Assembly (NCBI GenBank): GCA_025331435.1
Contig: JAIWNI010000162.1
Coordinates: forward strand, 1 to 41,348
From: Choanephora cucurbitarum
Lineage: Eukaryota; Mucoromycota; Mucoromycetes; Mucorales; Choanephoraceae
Direction: 5' to 3'
Length of the DNA: 41,348 bases
The notes under the pieces are model-generated. The model saw only the letters and a program-made list of their open reading frames with translations, did not search any database and was not told where the DNA came from. Positions within the stretch are counted from its first letter, which is position 1. The number at the start of each line of letters is the position of its first letter. This document shows, one piece after another, positions 32,135-41,348 of this stretch. A program made the translations under genes and the position numbers.

Positions 32135-33211
32135 ATGCATCATTCATTTTATGACTGTCCTTTAAGAAATTCTTCATTATTGGTTGTTCACAAAGAACAT
32201 CGTACTATTTTGACAGCTACAGATGAAGTGTTCAATATGCTCGGTTATGAGCCTAGCGATTTATTCGGTAAATCTATCAAACGACTCAACCCTCAAAGAG
32301 AGATCAAATGGAAGTTGAAGCATGCCACAGAGGGTTTAATACCATTTGAAATTTGCGTTCACCACGATCCCTTCGAAATGAATGCGACACATCTTGAATA
32401 TTGGCTAATTCAACCCATTACCGTTCTCACTACTATCAATACCTCATCTTTCAGTATATTACGTCTCAGTTCATATGGAACAATAGAGCAGGCTCAGTTG
32501 GCCTTTGATTTCCCGCAGTCTGCACGTAGTCTTATCGGATGTCCTATTATGTCATTTATTCATGAAGCCGATGTACGACTCTTTTGCACAAACCTTAGTC
32601 AAATGCACAACCGCCCCTTCGCTAGTTTTCCTCTCCGATGGATACATGACCCTTCAACACATAGTTATGTTCGCTTCAATATCACAGTGATTCACGTACC
32701 TGACAAAAAGAGACAACAAGACGGTCAAATATGGCCTATATGTATTATTCGACCAGAAAAACGATCATCATTATCCTATTGTAGTCAATTCAACCTCTTA
32801 AGCTATCTCACCTCAGATTTGACCCTCTGCGTTTCCCTCTTGAAACAATGGTTCAGGCAGGCTAGCCAGACAACAGTCTTTATAGAGTCAATTGTGAAAG
32901 CCTTACATCATGCATTAGTTCAAGGAAAGCTGTATCTACTTGAGTTCTTAGTTCATGCGGTTGTCAGTATTTCATCCACGATTCATGAGTGGCTTCTTGA
33001 TAGCCATCCTGATCATGAAGTTTATGTAGACTCTCTATCTAGCCATGACACATACAATCTACATAGACACAGAAGAAGAACAAGAAAGAAAGAACAAAGA
33101 GGATCAAAAAGGGACAGTTGTTTTATTGTTAACGTGTCAACAGAGACCTGTCTATGGCCTGTGCCAATATTTCGCCACACTCATTCACATCCACCACATA
33201 GTCGCAAGTAA
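32135..33211 (+). CDS. PAS-domain protein
   Basis: One open frame of 358 residues. A first PAS domain covers about 14-80 (LLVVHKEHRTILTATDEVFN, then LGYEPSDLFGKSIKRLN) and a second about 105-210 (SSFSILRLSSYGTIEQA, then IGCPIMSFIHEADVRLF). The rest is partly helical (LLEFLVHAVVSISSTIHEWL) and ends in a basic, His-rich tail. The flavin-binding motif of LOV photoreceptors is absent, so it is not a White collar-type blue-light receptor core. PAS domains sense ligands or mediate dimer formation; no output domain is visible. After about residue 295 an overlapping frame (33045-33365) looks equally coding (DTEEEQERKNKEDQKG), so the true C-terminus may come from a missed intron or a frameshift. PAS assignment good, role unknown. 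Confidence 0.75.
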   Translation: MHHSFYDCPLRNSSLLVVHKEHRTILTATDEVFNMLGYEPSDLFGKSIKRLNPQREIKWKLKHATEGLIPFEICVHHDPFEMNATHLEYWLIQPITVLTTINTSSFSILRLSSYGTIEQAQLAFDFPQSARSLIGCPIMSFIHEADVRLFCTNLSQMHNRPFASFPLRWIHDPSTHSYVRFNITVIHVPDKKRQQDGQIWPICIIRPEKRSSLSYCSQFNLLSYLTSDLTLCVSLLKQWFRQASQTTVFIESIVKALHHALVQGKLYLLEFLVHAVVSISSTIHEWLLDSHPDHEVYVDSLSSHDTYNLHRHRRRTRKKEQRGSKRDSCFIVNVSTETCLWPVPIFRHTHSHPPHSRK

Positions 33212-35458
33212 AAAAGAAAGAGATATGCCTTATGCTTTCCTTGTCTTGCTCTTCTTTCTCAAACCTCCCCTCCCTTTCCTCTCTCTTAAAGCTATGCTAA
33301 TCTCGTCTATGATTCCTCTCTTTTTCCTTTCCCTTTCACCCCTATTTTTTTTGGCTTTGTTATAACAATTATGCTCATATATAACGTATACCTTAAACAA
33401 TATGAAATTTAGAATATGCTTATCATTTGAAAAAAAATCCTGTAAATCTTGTTAAGTCCAATCCTCGGCTCATGACATTTTGATTAGACACAAATTGGAA
33501 GGCCTGCTTAGTTTGCAAGGTTGTGGGCAATAAAGCTCAAAAGTTCTCAAATAAGATTCAGTGTTCTTTCTTAATAATTCAAAACTCACTATGACTACAC
33601 AACGCTTGAACTCAAAAGAGCGATTTATTTGTTGTCTTATTCATATGTCCCTCTCTCAATTTTTTCTTTCCTACTTCATTGTTCGCAAAATATCAAATTG
33701 TTGTAAAAAAAAAATCTAGATATGTGTTGTGCAATAGATTTTGGAGTGCTGCTGTACCATCCTTTCAATCTGTCCCAGCAATTCTTCAATGTATAAAAAA
33801 ACAGAAGCTGACTGAAAGGGGAGATAATTGCAACATTACTGCATACTCTATTAAATTTGTTTGAAAAATATATGATTTCTATGACAGTGTTATTCTGAAA
33901 CCAAAATACACTCAGCCTCTTCCGGCCACACGACTCAACTAAGTTCCAAGTAAAAAGATGAAAAAGGTTTATCTTCTGCTGCTGTTGAATTTGGGAACAG
34001 TTTGTCTAACATTTTTCTGTTTCTCAAAATGCCATTGCCTACGAAACAATGACAGCAACAAGAGGGATTAGAAGAAGATAAATTGAACTTGGATCAAAAT
34101 ACATGTAACCTCACATTTAGACTATTGACAGTGGTATCTCTTGGAGATTGTTAGACACTTACAGCTTTTGAGTCATAAGAAAGATCTGACATGTTCTTTT
34201 AAAAAACATGGCTTAGCAAATGAGATAAATATCAAAAGGATTTTGGCAAAACAAGTCTTTAAGTTAAAAAGTATCAATAACTTCTATTCTGAATAAGAAA
34301 ACAGTTATTTAACAATAACGTCTCAGAATAGAAAAGCAATCGAAATACATCTGCTGCTTTTAGATCTAATACAACAAACAGCTCTTAATTGAGCATTTGC
34401 ACGACCTAACAAGAAGAAAACCAAGCAAATGGAGATACATTATCAAGAAGTACCAACAGAATGTATCTGTAGTACTAAAGCTTCTATCAAAACGACAACA
34501 AATACACGCAATGATTGTTTGAATTTAAGTCGACAGTAAAATGACATCAAATTAAGATCAGTAAAGCTTCAGAGTGTTTAAGAAAGAAGAAAGCTTAATC
34601 TCTTGTCAAGGCAAAATCAACTAGTTTCTATTAGAAGCATTTGGATCCAATGATGTCTATTCCATAAGTGACGAACACTAGATGCTCGCATAACAATTGC
34701 AGGTACAAGTTGGCTACGGTTGGTATAGCGTTAGTTCGATTGATGCGCATGATTCACTTTCTGATATAAATGCAAGGGCTTTATGAGATTTAAATGGGTT
34801 ATAAAATGTAGTAAAGTAATTTTATTTGGTGCTACAAATAAATGAATCAGGTACACTGTGATGTGTTTGATATCACAAGGGGTAAAATCACGTTATATGA
34901 TACTTGACTAATAATGAGTTCAGATTATACTTTGAACTGCTCGTAAATAAAAAAAATATTAATAGCTGTATGATAACATCTCCTTTGGCCTGTTGTAAAC
35001 ACAGGCTTGATTTTAATTGTTTAAAAGTAAGAGGAGTTAAATTAAAGTTTCATTGTGTAAAAAAAAGTTTCATTGTGATGTTGCTGTTATTCAGGTTGAC
35101 TATTGATTTCAAAAGCGTTCGATCTCCGCTTAAAACAAACACAATTAGCTGAAAAAGGGAGTGAAGGTACCGCAAAAAAATATATAAACCCGATACCTGC
35201 AATCTGATAAAAAATAGAGCAAGGTAGTCGGTAAACAGCACATAAACTGAATCAGATAAGATTTGTAACACCGAATTGTGAAGATTTAAATTGGGTGTTC
35301 TCCCCCAGAATAACAGTCTTTTTTTTCCCTTTACCTCTTTTCTTTTTCTTTCTTCTTCTTCCTCTTTTTTAATCAGATTGTTGACATTACTAGGCGATTT
35401 CTGTTGTTTGACTATCCTTGTTTTTCATCAGTTTCTATTCTTCTTCGTTTGATAAACA
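33212..35458. other. long gene-free stretch
   Basis: About 2.2 kb of AT-rich DNA. The ORF continuing to 33365 belongs to the open question on the PAS gene tail. ORFs near 33679-33864, 34904-35152 and 35050-35271 have no coding look. A small inverted repeat (TCTATTCTGA / TCAGAATAGA) flanks about 34283-34333. A T/C-rich tract at 35319-35370 precedes the LRR gene. Confidence 0.4.
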
Positions 35459-37432
35459 ATGCCAACTCATCTATCCAACTTATTAGAGGGCAAGACATTA
35501 ACAGGTGTTCTGCCACCTGAAAAACAGCCACCAGTACAAAATCTTTTACCTCAATACAACCAACCTGCATTACTTGATATTGAATCATGTGTTGATAGCC
35601 CATTTCTAGGGCTTCACCTAAAGGAGCCAAGTAAAAGAAGGAAATCGGTTAAGCACCATAGTGGACAAGTTCACATCAAGCGTAAACAGAAGATTGTAAC
35701 TACCACGAATACTAATAATCAACACGCAGACAACACTGGAGGAGGACATGGTCTGGTGATGCTAAGGAGGCGGGATCTAGAGGCAGATCAGCTAGGAGAA
35801 GAGCTCGATCATCTCTTCTTACCCACCTCTAACTCTTATCTAAAGCCTACATTTAGCTTGACTCAGTACAATAGCCTGGTTGAATTGGATATCTCAAGGA
35901 ATCAACTCAGCCGATTACCCCATCAAATTTGCCATTTAACCCAGTTGCGTGTCCTAAACATGACATCGAACCAGCTAAGTGAAATTCCTATTGAGCTCTA
36001 CGCATTACATGCCTTAGAAGTCTTGATTCTTTCTCAAAATCAAATTCAAGTGATACCAGAAGACATGCCTGAGCGACTGCCGAACCTGATCACTTTACGC
36101 TTAGCAGCCAATCGAATCAACCAGTTACCAGAAAAGCTAGAACACTGGCAAAGGATGCGCCATCTTCAATTGGGTTCAGTGTTCGGAGGTAATCAGCTGA
36201 TTCGACTGCCAGACGGCATCACGCAAATGTCTGCACTTGAAGAGCTCGATGTATCATACAATCAACTCAAGAGTTTGCCTCATGACTTGGCGATTGACTC
36301 ATTGCAAATCTTGAACGTATCCCATAATCAACTTGATTTTATTCCCAAATCTATCACACAATGCCGTCAATTGAAATCGCTCAATGTGTCAAAAAACCAT
36401 TTAACAACATTGCCTGCCGATCTAGTCCAATTAAATCGACTGGAATTGTTGGACATCAGCGAAAACTTATTGTGTATTATGCCTGCTGAAATTTTAGAGC
36501 AGATGCAATCTACCAATCTATTGATCACAGGTAATCCACTCACGCGGCCTGGGCATTGCGATCTATCCAATCAGGATCCCTATTCTCGTATCCTGAGACA
36601 AATGACCCAATATGGCGTTGCACGATCACCAGCCAGCTCGCCAAAAGTAGCTCGTATCAGTTTGCGTGAGCAATGTGGGCCTAAAGGTATGGGGTGCTTA
36701 ACGCCTTCCTCAGATCAATCATCTGCATCGTCATCTTCTTCCTTTTCAGATAGTCAATTCATTAACCAAAGCACTCTTTCGTCCTCAACTCCATCCTATT
36801 TCCCACCTGTCACTTTACCGTCATTTTCTTCTTTACCGCCTCCATCGCCACCACCTTCATCTTCTCTATCGTTGCCACCACCTATGATCTTTGAAGAAAG
36901 CAAAGCTGAAAGCGTTAATTCATTTACTAGTGCTCCACATCCTCAACATGACGAAGATGCCTCAATTGATCATGAGCTTTCATATCATGCTCAGCAGTTA
37001 AACATCGATGGCTCTCGACCAGTTCATGATACTTATGATTTAATAGGCACCTCTCGTTCTCGAATTGTTCAAGACTCTACACAATCCAAGTGTATTCTTA
37101 TTGATTTTCCTCGAGAATCCCCACTACCTATCGAGACAGGCTTACTCTTATCTTTGAGAGAAATTGCTTCGCGGACCATTCTGAAACACAAAATGGATAT
37201 ACCTTTGATCTATCTCCCCAGACATTTAGTGCAAGATCTCAAAGCAGGGCGAACTTGCGCTAATTGCCAAGACCCTTTTGTCAATGAATGGGTTACGTCA
37301 GTTCAAGTCAAGAGCTTTGGTGGCCATCCTGCCGTCGTTAGAAGAGTCCGATTTTGTTCTACTCAGTGCTGGACTCAATGTCTACCAACGAAAGTACGTT
37401 CCAAATCTGTGATTTGTGTGCACCAGCAATAA
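35459..37432 (+). CDS. leucine-rich-repeat protein with C-terminal Cys4 motif
   Basis: One exon of 657 residues. The N-terminus (1-135) is hydrophilic with a basic patch (SKRRKSVKHH). About nine or ten leucine-rich repeats of the LxxLDIxxNxLxxLP type fill 138-362 (for example LVELDISRNQLSRLP, LQILNVSHNQLDFIP, LELLDISENLLCIMP). A Ser/Pro-rich low-complexity region follows (about 400-490). The C-terminus has C600-x2-C603-x29-C633-x3-C637, a likely zinc site, in RTCANCQDPF...RFCSTQC. LRR stretches of this type bind protein partners or scaffold signalling, as in Ras-interacting Sur-8-like proteins. No catalytic domain and no membrane segment. Upstream is a pyrimidine tract; AATAAA is at 37497-37502. 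It is convergent with the F-box gene. Domain calls are sure; partner unknown. Confidence 0.92.
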   Translation: MPTHLSNLLEGKTLTGVLPPEKQPPVQNLLPQYNQPALLDIESCVDSPFLGLHLKEPSKRRKSVKHHSGQVHIKRKQKIVTTTNTNNQHADNTGGGHGLVMLRRRDLEADQLGEELDHLFLPTSNSYLKPTFSLTQYNSLVELDISRNQLSRLPHQICHLTQLRVLNMTSNQLSEIPIELYALHALEVLILSQNQIQVIPEDMPERLPNLITLRLAANRINQLPEKLEHWQRMRHLQLGSVFGGNQLIRLPDGITQMSALEELDVSYNQLKSLPHDLAIDSLQILNVSHNQLDFIPKSITQCRQLKSLNVSKNHLTTLPADLVQLNRLELLDISENLLCIMPAEILEQMQSTNLLITGNPLTRPGHCDLSNQDPYSRILRQMTQYGVARSPASSPKVARISLREQCGPKGMGCLTPSSDQSSASSSSSFSDSQFINQSTLSSSTPSYFPPVTLPSFSSLPPPSPPPSSSLSLPPPMIFEESKAESVNSFTSAPHPQHDEDASIDHELSYHAQQLNIDGSRPVHDTYDLIGTSRSRIVQDSTQSKCILIDFPRESPLPIETGLLLSLREIASRTILKHKMDIPLIYLPRHLVQDLKAGRTCANCQDPFVNEWVTSVQVKSFGGHPAVVRRVRFCSTQCWTQCLPTKVRSKSVICVHQQ

Positions 37433-37920
37433 GTTGCCTGTCCTCTCTCTATCTTTTTTCAACTCTTCCTTCTTTATATACCCTTCTTCTTACTTAAATA
37501 AATTACCCATGCGGCAAATTTCAAGGAAAATATAAACATTCCTTTCAAAAGGAACATGTCCTTGGATTCAATGAGAAGTCGTCATAAAAGCCTTATTTGA
37601 CAGCTTTTGCTTGTTCACATTACTGTTCAATGGACAAAAATAAGGTAGTGCAACTTCATTTTCAAATGTTATTTCTAAGACAAAGTTTGTCTTTTAAACA
37701 TATTTCAATGCTTGAATGCAATGGAGGGGGTTAATCAAGCACAAGCAATACTGGCTTTACGCAAACTAGTTTGAGGAAGCGCCTCAATTAACTAAGTAAG
37801 TGAGGCACTGGTTTGCCTCTTGGGCGCAACTAACTTTTGCTTTGCTTTTGGTATCATTAAACTTTTTGCCGGTGCTGTGGAAAACCATATTGACGAAAGA
37901 CTGGTGTTGACAATCATTCA
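37433..37920. other. 3' region of the LRR gene
   Basis: AATAAA at 37497-37502, then sequence without ORF or repeat that I can support, up to the fold-back element. Confidence 0.4.
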
Positions 37921-38527
37921 TTTATATTGGTAAAAAATATATGGTATTGATAGACGCGCCTCCAACGTGCACCTCTAGGCTTGAGTTAGCTATGTGTGGC
38001 TTATGGGGATGTCCTCTTGATGGCCATGCCGATAATTATGGAATCTGTATAACTATTATCTAACTGAGATTCGATACATAGTGTTAAGCCGATATGGATA
38101 TTGCCTATTGCTAACATGTACGAAAGTGAATATATCTCTCTTGATGTCTCTACCAGTTCTGAGCGTACTTTTTTAAAATTGTTACATTTTTTTCAAAACA
38201 GAAAAGAGTAGCTAATTATCAAATTTTACTCTCCTTTTCTTTAAATGAGATTGAAACGACAGAAGTCAATATATTTTAATTCGGAAGCTTAAGCTTTCTT
38301 TTTTTTTATCTTATTTCGCAAATCACAACAAAAGACAATGTTCTATTTAATCTGAAACCCTTCCTTTTGTGCATCGAATCTCGGTTAGATAATAGTTATA
38401 CAGATTCCATAATTATCGGCATGGCCATCAAGAGGACATCCCCATAAGCCACACATAGCTAACTCAAGCCTAGAGGTGCACGTTGGAGGCGCGTCTATCA
38501 ATATCATATATTTTTTACCAATATAAA
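37921..38527. mobile_element. fold-back element with long inverted repeats
   Basis: Two arms of 157 bp (37921-38077 and 38371-38527) are inverted copies that differ at only three positions as read by eye. They begin TTTATATTGGTAAAAAATAT and enclose a 293-bp AT-rich spacer without coding capacity. I see no clear target duplication next to the ends. It lies between the convergent LRR and F-box genes. It may be a fold-back or long-TIR transposon; read through by either gene it would give an RNA hairpin of about 157 bp. Confidence 0.85.
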
Positions 38528-38720
38528 AGAAATATGGATCAACATGTAGTATTGTTTCAATGTAACCGTCTAATAGTAGGTCCCGCTCGAAAGAGCATAA
38601 GCCTCTTCGTAATAATGCAGCCGCTTTCCGCTCGGAATGTTACTTACTATATTCTCGGCTTAGTAACAAAAGAACGCACACTCCTCGTCATAGGCTTCTC
38701 TACTGTATGTAAACAATATA
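38528..38720. other. short gap between two repeat elements
   Basis: An open frame from inside the right arm (38483) runs to 38758 through this gap and into the MITE; as it is composed of repeat sequence it is not a credible gene. Confidence 0.4.
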
Positions 38721-38820
38721 CAGCAATCGCTTTTCTTTTAGGGTACTCATATTGTTGAAAAGTGCACTCTTGTATTAAGCGTACTCTTAAACCAAACACT
38801 CTTAAGTCAAATGATTACTG
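38721..38820. mobile_element. TA-flanked MITE, family A copy 2
   Basis: A 100-bp element flanked by TA (38719-38720, 38821-38822). Ends CAGCAATCGCTTTTCTTTTA and the reverse of TTAAGTCAAATGATTACTG pair imperfectly. It aligns over its length to the left part of the 173-bp element at 4153 (ATATTGTTGAAAAGTGCACT against ATATTCTCTGAAAATGTAGT, then GTACTCTTAAA against ATACTCTTAAA), so it is a shortened or diverged member of the same family. Confidence 0.6.
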
Positions 38821-38822
38821 TA

Positions 38823-39049
38823 GCGCATTTTCGCGTATGAGATGTCGACATCAAGCAATTATGTGAATGATGTTTTTTCAGAAAAAAAAAAGCACTTTGA
38901 ACAGCTAAGATATTGAAAAGGAAAGAACATCGAGTATGGCTTTCGAGTTTGTTGGCATAGCAACTCTTATCGAATATAACCATTTCGTTTTAATTTTTGA
39001 ATCTGAATAAAATGAAACCAACAGGCAAAGCACTTGTAAAGTTTGTTGA
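38823..39049. other. 3' side of the F-box gene
   Basis: AT-rich sequence between the MITE and the minus-strand F-box gene stop; no feature seen. Confidence 0.4.
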
Positions 39050-40693
39050 TTAAAAACTATGCATAGCACGACAGAGAATACTTCTACAGGATTCCCATTG
39101 TATCTTGATATGCTTGATATCTTTGCAGTTTATTTTCGCTTCCAAATAGATCTCTTGCAATTGCTTCTTTTTGTAATCAGTGACATCGATTTCGATTATT
39201 TGATTTTTTATCACCTGAAAGTAACTCTCTATTCCAGGCCGTGCAATCGAAAGAAAAACCAAGCTCGTCTCTCGAGTACGCCTAAAATGAATATCAAGGG
39301 AGTGCAAGGACGCACAGGGCACATCAATATGACATATATTATTTGATGACAAGTTGACTTTGATCTCCTTCAAATTTGGTGTAAATACAGTAAAATCTTT
39401 TAGAAATTTCATATTATCGTCTTCACTCTCTATAATTAAACAAGTAATCGGCAAGATGGGTCCATTATAAGTAATGGTGTCTTCATAGCATATACATAAA
39501 GTCTGAAGTTGGGAGCAAAAAATCAAAAGCTGGTTGCGCTCTTCTTCTATTGGCCCAATATTTAGCTCATTTAGTTGACTCAAGTAGACTTTAAGGCTGT
39601 CCTGTGTTAAGTCGAGACCATGCATTTTCGATTTAAGAGATAATTTTGAATAGCATGGTTTGAATCTGTCATGTTGTAAATGAAGAAGGTTAGGCCCAAG
39701 TTTGATTTGCATATTTCCCTCCAAGCTGAACGAGCTAAGCTCATCGAAAAATTGATTTAAATTTTTTCCTTCTCGAAACGATACATTAGATTTTTCCATT
39801 GATAGAACATAGTGTAAGAACTTAGCCGTTATTTCACCAAGTAAGTTGACCATAATCACAAGTTGCATAGCATTAGGAAACTTGCAGCTAATATAGTCTA
39901 AGCCAGCTTCGGTGGAAATAAATAGAAGAATTGACAGACGCTTTACCGTCATATTTGGTTTAATTGATATCAGTTGATCTTCATATCTATCCAAGCGATT
40001 CAGCTTTAGCGTAACTTCTGTAGCGTTTGGACATAGTGCAAGTACTTCATCTAGCGACCTGACTGCTGTCATTCCTGAAGAAACACATTCTAATTCCTTC
40101 ACTGAGATGAAGCGAATTTGTCTTGTAACGTATGAAGGAAATTGAAAGCAATATAGCTCAAAGAGCGAATGAGTCATATGAGAGATATCCAGACTAATAC
40201 TAGAGAGTCTGTCTTGAAGAACGGTTAGGAGGGCGTAGTACTGTGGACAGGAAGCTTCAAGGCCAATCGCTCCAACAGAAAAAGAGGTATTTGAACGCAT
40301 TGAAGGTTTTATACAATGGAGGTTTTTCCATTGGCCATGCTGTACTTCTTGTAAAGCAGCTTGATACAAAGAGTCATAATTTCTTTTAGTTTCCAAAAGC
40401 CTTAGATTAGGAGTCAAATGAATCAAATTGATATAATGCTGAGTTTCTTTTATGCCAGTGGAGTCATAAAGCACTAATTCTTTTACTAATTGCTGTAAAC
40501 ATGGTGATCTGGCAAGTGTAGCAACAAATTCATTTTCTCTTTTTGCTGACCGTAAATGAATGGTATGAAACAAGACGTGTCTTGCTGCTCTTCGCCAGTG
40601 CTTTGATACAAGACTGTATTGTATTTGGCCTGCTGTTCTTAAATGATCTAAGACTTTCCATTGAATTTCAAGTGGTATGTCTCTTGCTAACAT
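39050..40693 (-). CDS. F-box protein with degenerate leucine-rich repeats
   Basis: One exon on the minus strand, 547 residues from the ATG at 40693. The F-box is at the N-terminus, about residues 5-50 (RDIPLEIQWKVLDHLRTAGQ, then YSLVSKHWRRAARHVLF), and would bind Skp1 in an SCF ubiquitin ligase. The rest consists of irregular Leu-rich beta/alpha units (PCLQQLVKELVLYDS, LTPNLRLLETKRN, LCPNATEVTLKLNRLD, TPNLKEIKVNLSSN) as in the many F-box/LRR-like proteins of these fungi; it would recognise the substrate. An in-frame ATG at 40774 would add 27 residues, mostly a hydrophobic LLLFFFLTL run read from an A/G-rich tract; I reject it because the F-box normally starts close to the N-terminus. No intron needed. 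Substrate unknown. Confidence 0.88.
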   Translation of the reverse strand: MLARDIPLEIQWKVLDHLRTAGQIQYSLVSKHWRRAARHVLFHTIHLRSAKRENEFVATLARSPCLQQLVKELVLYDSTGIKETQHYINLIHLTPNLRLLETKRNYDSLYQAALQEVQHGQWKNLHCIKPSMRSNTSFSVGAIGLEASCPQYYALLTVLQDRLSSISLDISHMTHSLFELYCFQFPSYVTRQIRFISVKELECVSSGMTAVRSLDEVLALCPNATEVTLKLNRLDRYEDQLISIKPNMTVKRLSILLFISTEAGLDYISCKFPNAMQLVIMVNLLGEITAKFLHYVLSMEKSNVSFREGKNLNQFFDELSSFSLEGNMQIKLGPNLLHLQHDRFKPCYSKLSLKSKMHGLDLTQDSLKVYLSQLNELNIGPIEEERNQLLIFCSQLQTLCICYEDTITYNGPILPITCLIIESEDDNMKFLKDFTVFTPNLKEIKVNLSSNNICHIDVPCASLHSLDIHFRRTRETSLVFLSIARPGIESYFQVIKNQIIEIDVTDYKKKQLQEIYLEAKINCKDIKHIKIQWESCRSILCRAMHSF

Positions 40694-41348
40694 TTTATCG
40701 AGTTCTTGAATGAGTGTTAAGAAAAAGAAAAGAAGAAGAAAAGAAAAAGAAATGCGCAGCCAGGTACGACACAAGTTAAATCATAAACATGAGTATTGAA
40801 ACACAAATTCTATTTCATTATTTCAGAATAAGTTTGAGCAGCTGTAGGATAAACTATAAATGAGAAGTTTTATAGTGAGTCAAAACGATTGTTTGGTAAC
40901 TGCCTAGAAGACAAGAATGAACTTTAGGCTGGAAATGAAGTTGTAAGCAATATATTTGTAATTTTACTAAATGGTGTGTCCAATAGAACGAGGGCGCTTT
41001 TATAAGATTATTCATTTTGGAGGCGACATGCTTGTTTCTATAGAGAGATGGTCTATCCCGATTCAAGAGAAGTTAAACTGTCAAAAAGATTTCTAATCGT
41101 CGCCGTGAAGAACAATTGGCTTTAGGAAGATGAGAGTGTGAAAATTATGGTGCTTGATAAATTTAAGTAAGATGTAAAGCGAGAGACAGACGCAAATACT
41201 TTGAGACAGATTATACAGTTTTACTTAGTCGAGTGATAGTATTAGAGTAAAAGCAAAAATAAGCAGAAAAGAAGCCGAATTCTATCTGTTTCGATTTTAA
41301 CATGTATGTTGTAATAGCGGATGCAAGATGGTTTGATCCTTGATTTTA
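40694..41348. other. gene-free right edge
   Basis: Upstream side of the F-box gene, starting with a T/C tract on its coding strand. A 70-codon minus-strand ORF at 40854-41066 shows no family signature. No evidence of the next gene. Confidence 0.4.

Noticed and set aside
32135..33211. PAS gene as a White collar-type blue-light receptor
   Set aside because: The LOV flavin-binding cysteine motif is not present, and no zinc finger follows.
40694..40774. 27-residue N-terminal extension of the F-box protein with a hydrophobic run
   Set aside because: The run is translated from an A/G-rich (T/C on the coding strand) promoter-like tract, and F-boxes usually begin near the N-terminus; the ATG at 40693 is better.
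1..41348. tRNA, rRNA, snRNA genes and CRISPR arrays
   Set aside because: I looked for tRNA T-loop/acceptor patterns and regularly spaced direct repeats and found none that hold up.
1..41348. A biosynthetic or defence gene cluster
   Set aside because: Neighbouring genes belong to unrelated cell functions and I see no modular synthase, transporter-regulator set or shared promoter motif.

Overview
The window is nuclear DNA of a filamentous fungus, most probably an early-diverging one of the Mucorales type (Mucor, Rhizopus and relatives). The evidence is AT-rich DNA, short GT-AG introns (about 45-110 nt) with CTNAC-like branch points, intron-rich housekeeping genes in long AT-rich gaps, and a GH45 endoglucanase with an N-terminal cellulose-binding module followed by a Ser/Thr/Lys linker, the layout known from Rhizopus and Mucor enzymes. 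There are no operons, CRISPR arrays, tRNA or rRNA genes that I could see.

Fourteen genes can be supported. From left to right: a SHO1-like four-helix membrane protein without an SH3 domain (502-1174, -); a TMEM230 homologue with a GC-AG intron (1989-2513, +); a PRL-type prenylated phosphatase (5617-6335, +); the alternative oxidase gene, intronless (11126-12082, +); a T5orf172/GIY-YIG-like protein (14327-15479, +); a secreted GH45 endoglucanase (18556-19629, +) convergent with a small secreted protein gene (19750-20048, -); an Lnt-like, nitrilase-superfamily membrane acyltransferase (21565-23572, +); the Rieske iron-sulfur subunit of complex III (25489-26488, +); a Ytp1-type polytopic membrane protein (27482-29828, +); a TVP38/TMEM64 (VTT/DedA) membrane protein (30112-31364, +); a PAS-domain protein (32135-33211, +); a leucine-rich-repeat protein with a C-terminal Cys motif (35459-37432, +); and an F-box protein (39050-40693, -). 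Several ORFs had to be joined across introns; exon limits are given in each entry.

The gaps hold mobile-element debris. There are three kinds of short, TA-flanked inverted-repeat elements: one family at 4153-4325 and 38721-38820, a single copy at 10020-10188, and a larger family at 15686-15988 and 23609-24013 whose two copies share 180 identical bases next to strongly diverged halves. A 607-bp fold-back element with 157-bp, about 98% identical arms lies at 37921-38527. A reverse-transcriptase-like scrap (about 7189-7419) and a broken, unidentified coding region (about 7620-9440) lie between the phosphatase and AOX.

Functionally the genes are ordinary cell biology rather than a cluster: respiration (AOX and Rieske, two ends of the ubiquinol branch point), membrane traffic and signalling (TMEM230, TVP38, SHO1-like, PRL), plant-wall degradation (GH45) and regulation (PAS, F-box, LRR). 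I found no evidence of a new multi-gene system. The most interesting leads are the SH3-less Sho1, the eukaryotic Lnt-like enzyme, the mosaic repeat pair, the fold-back element, and a CGG-N9-CCG site in front of AOX.
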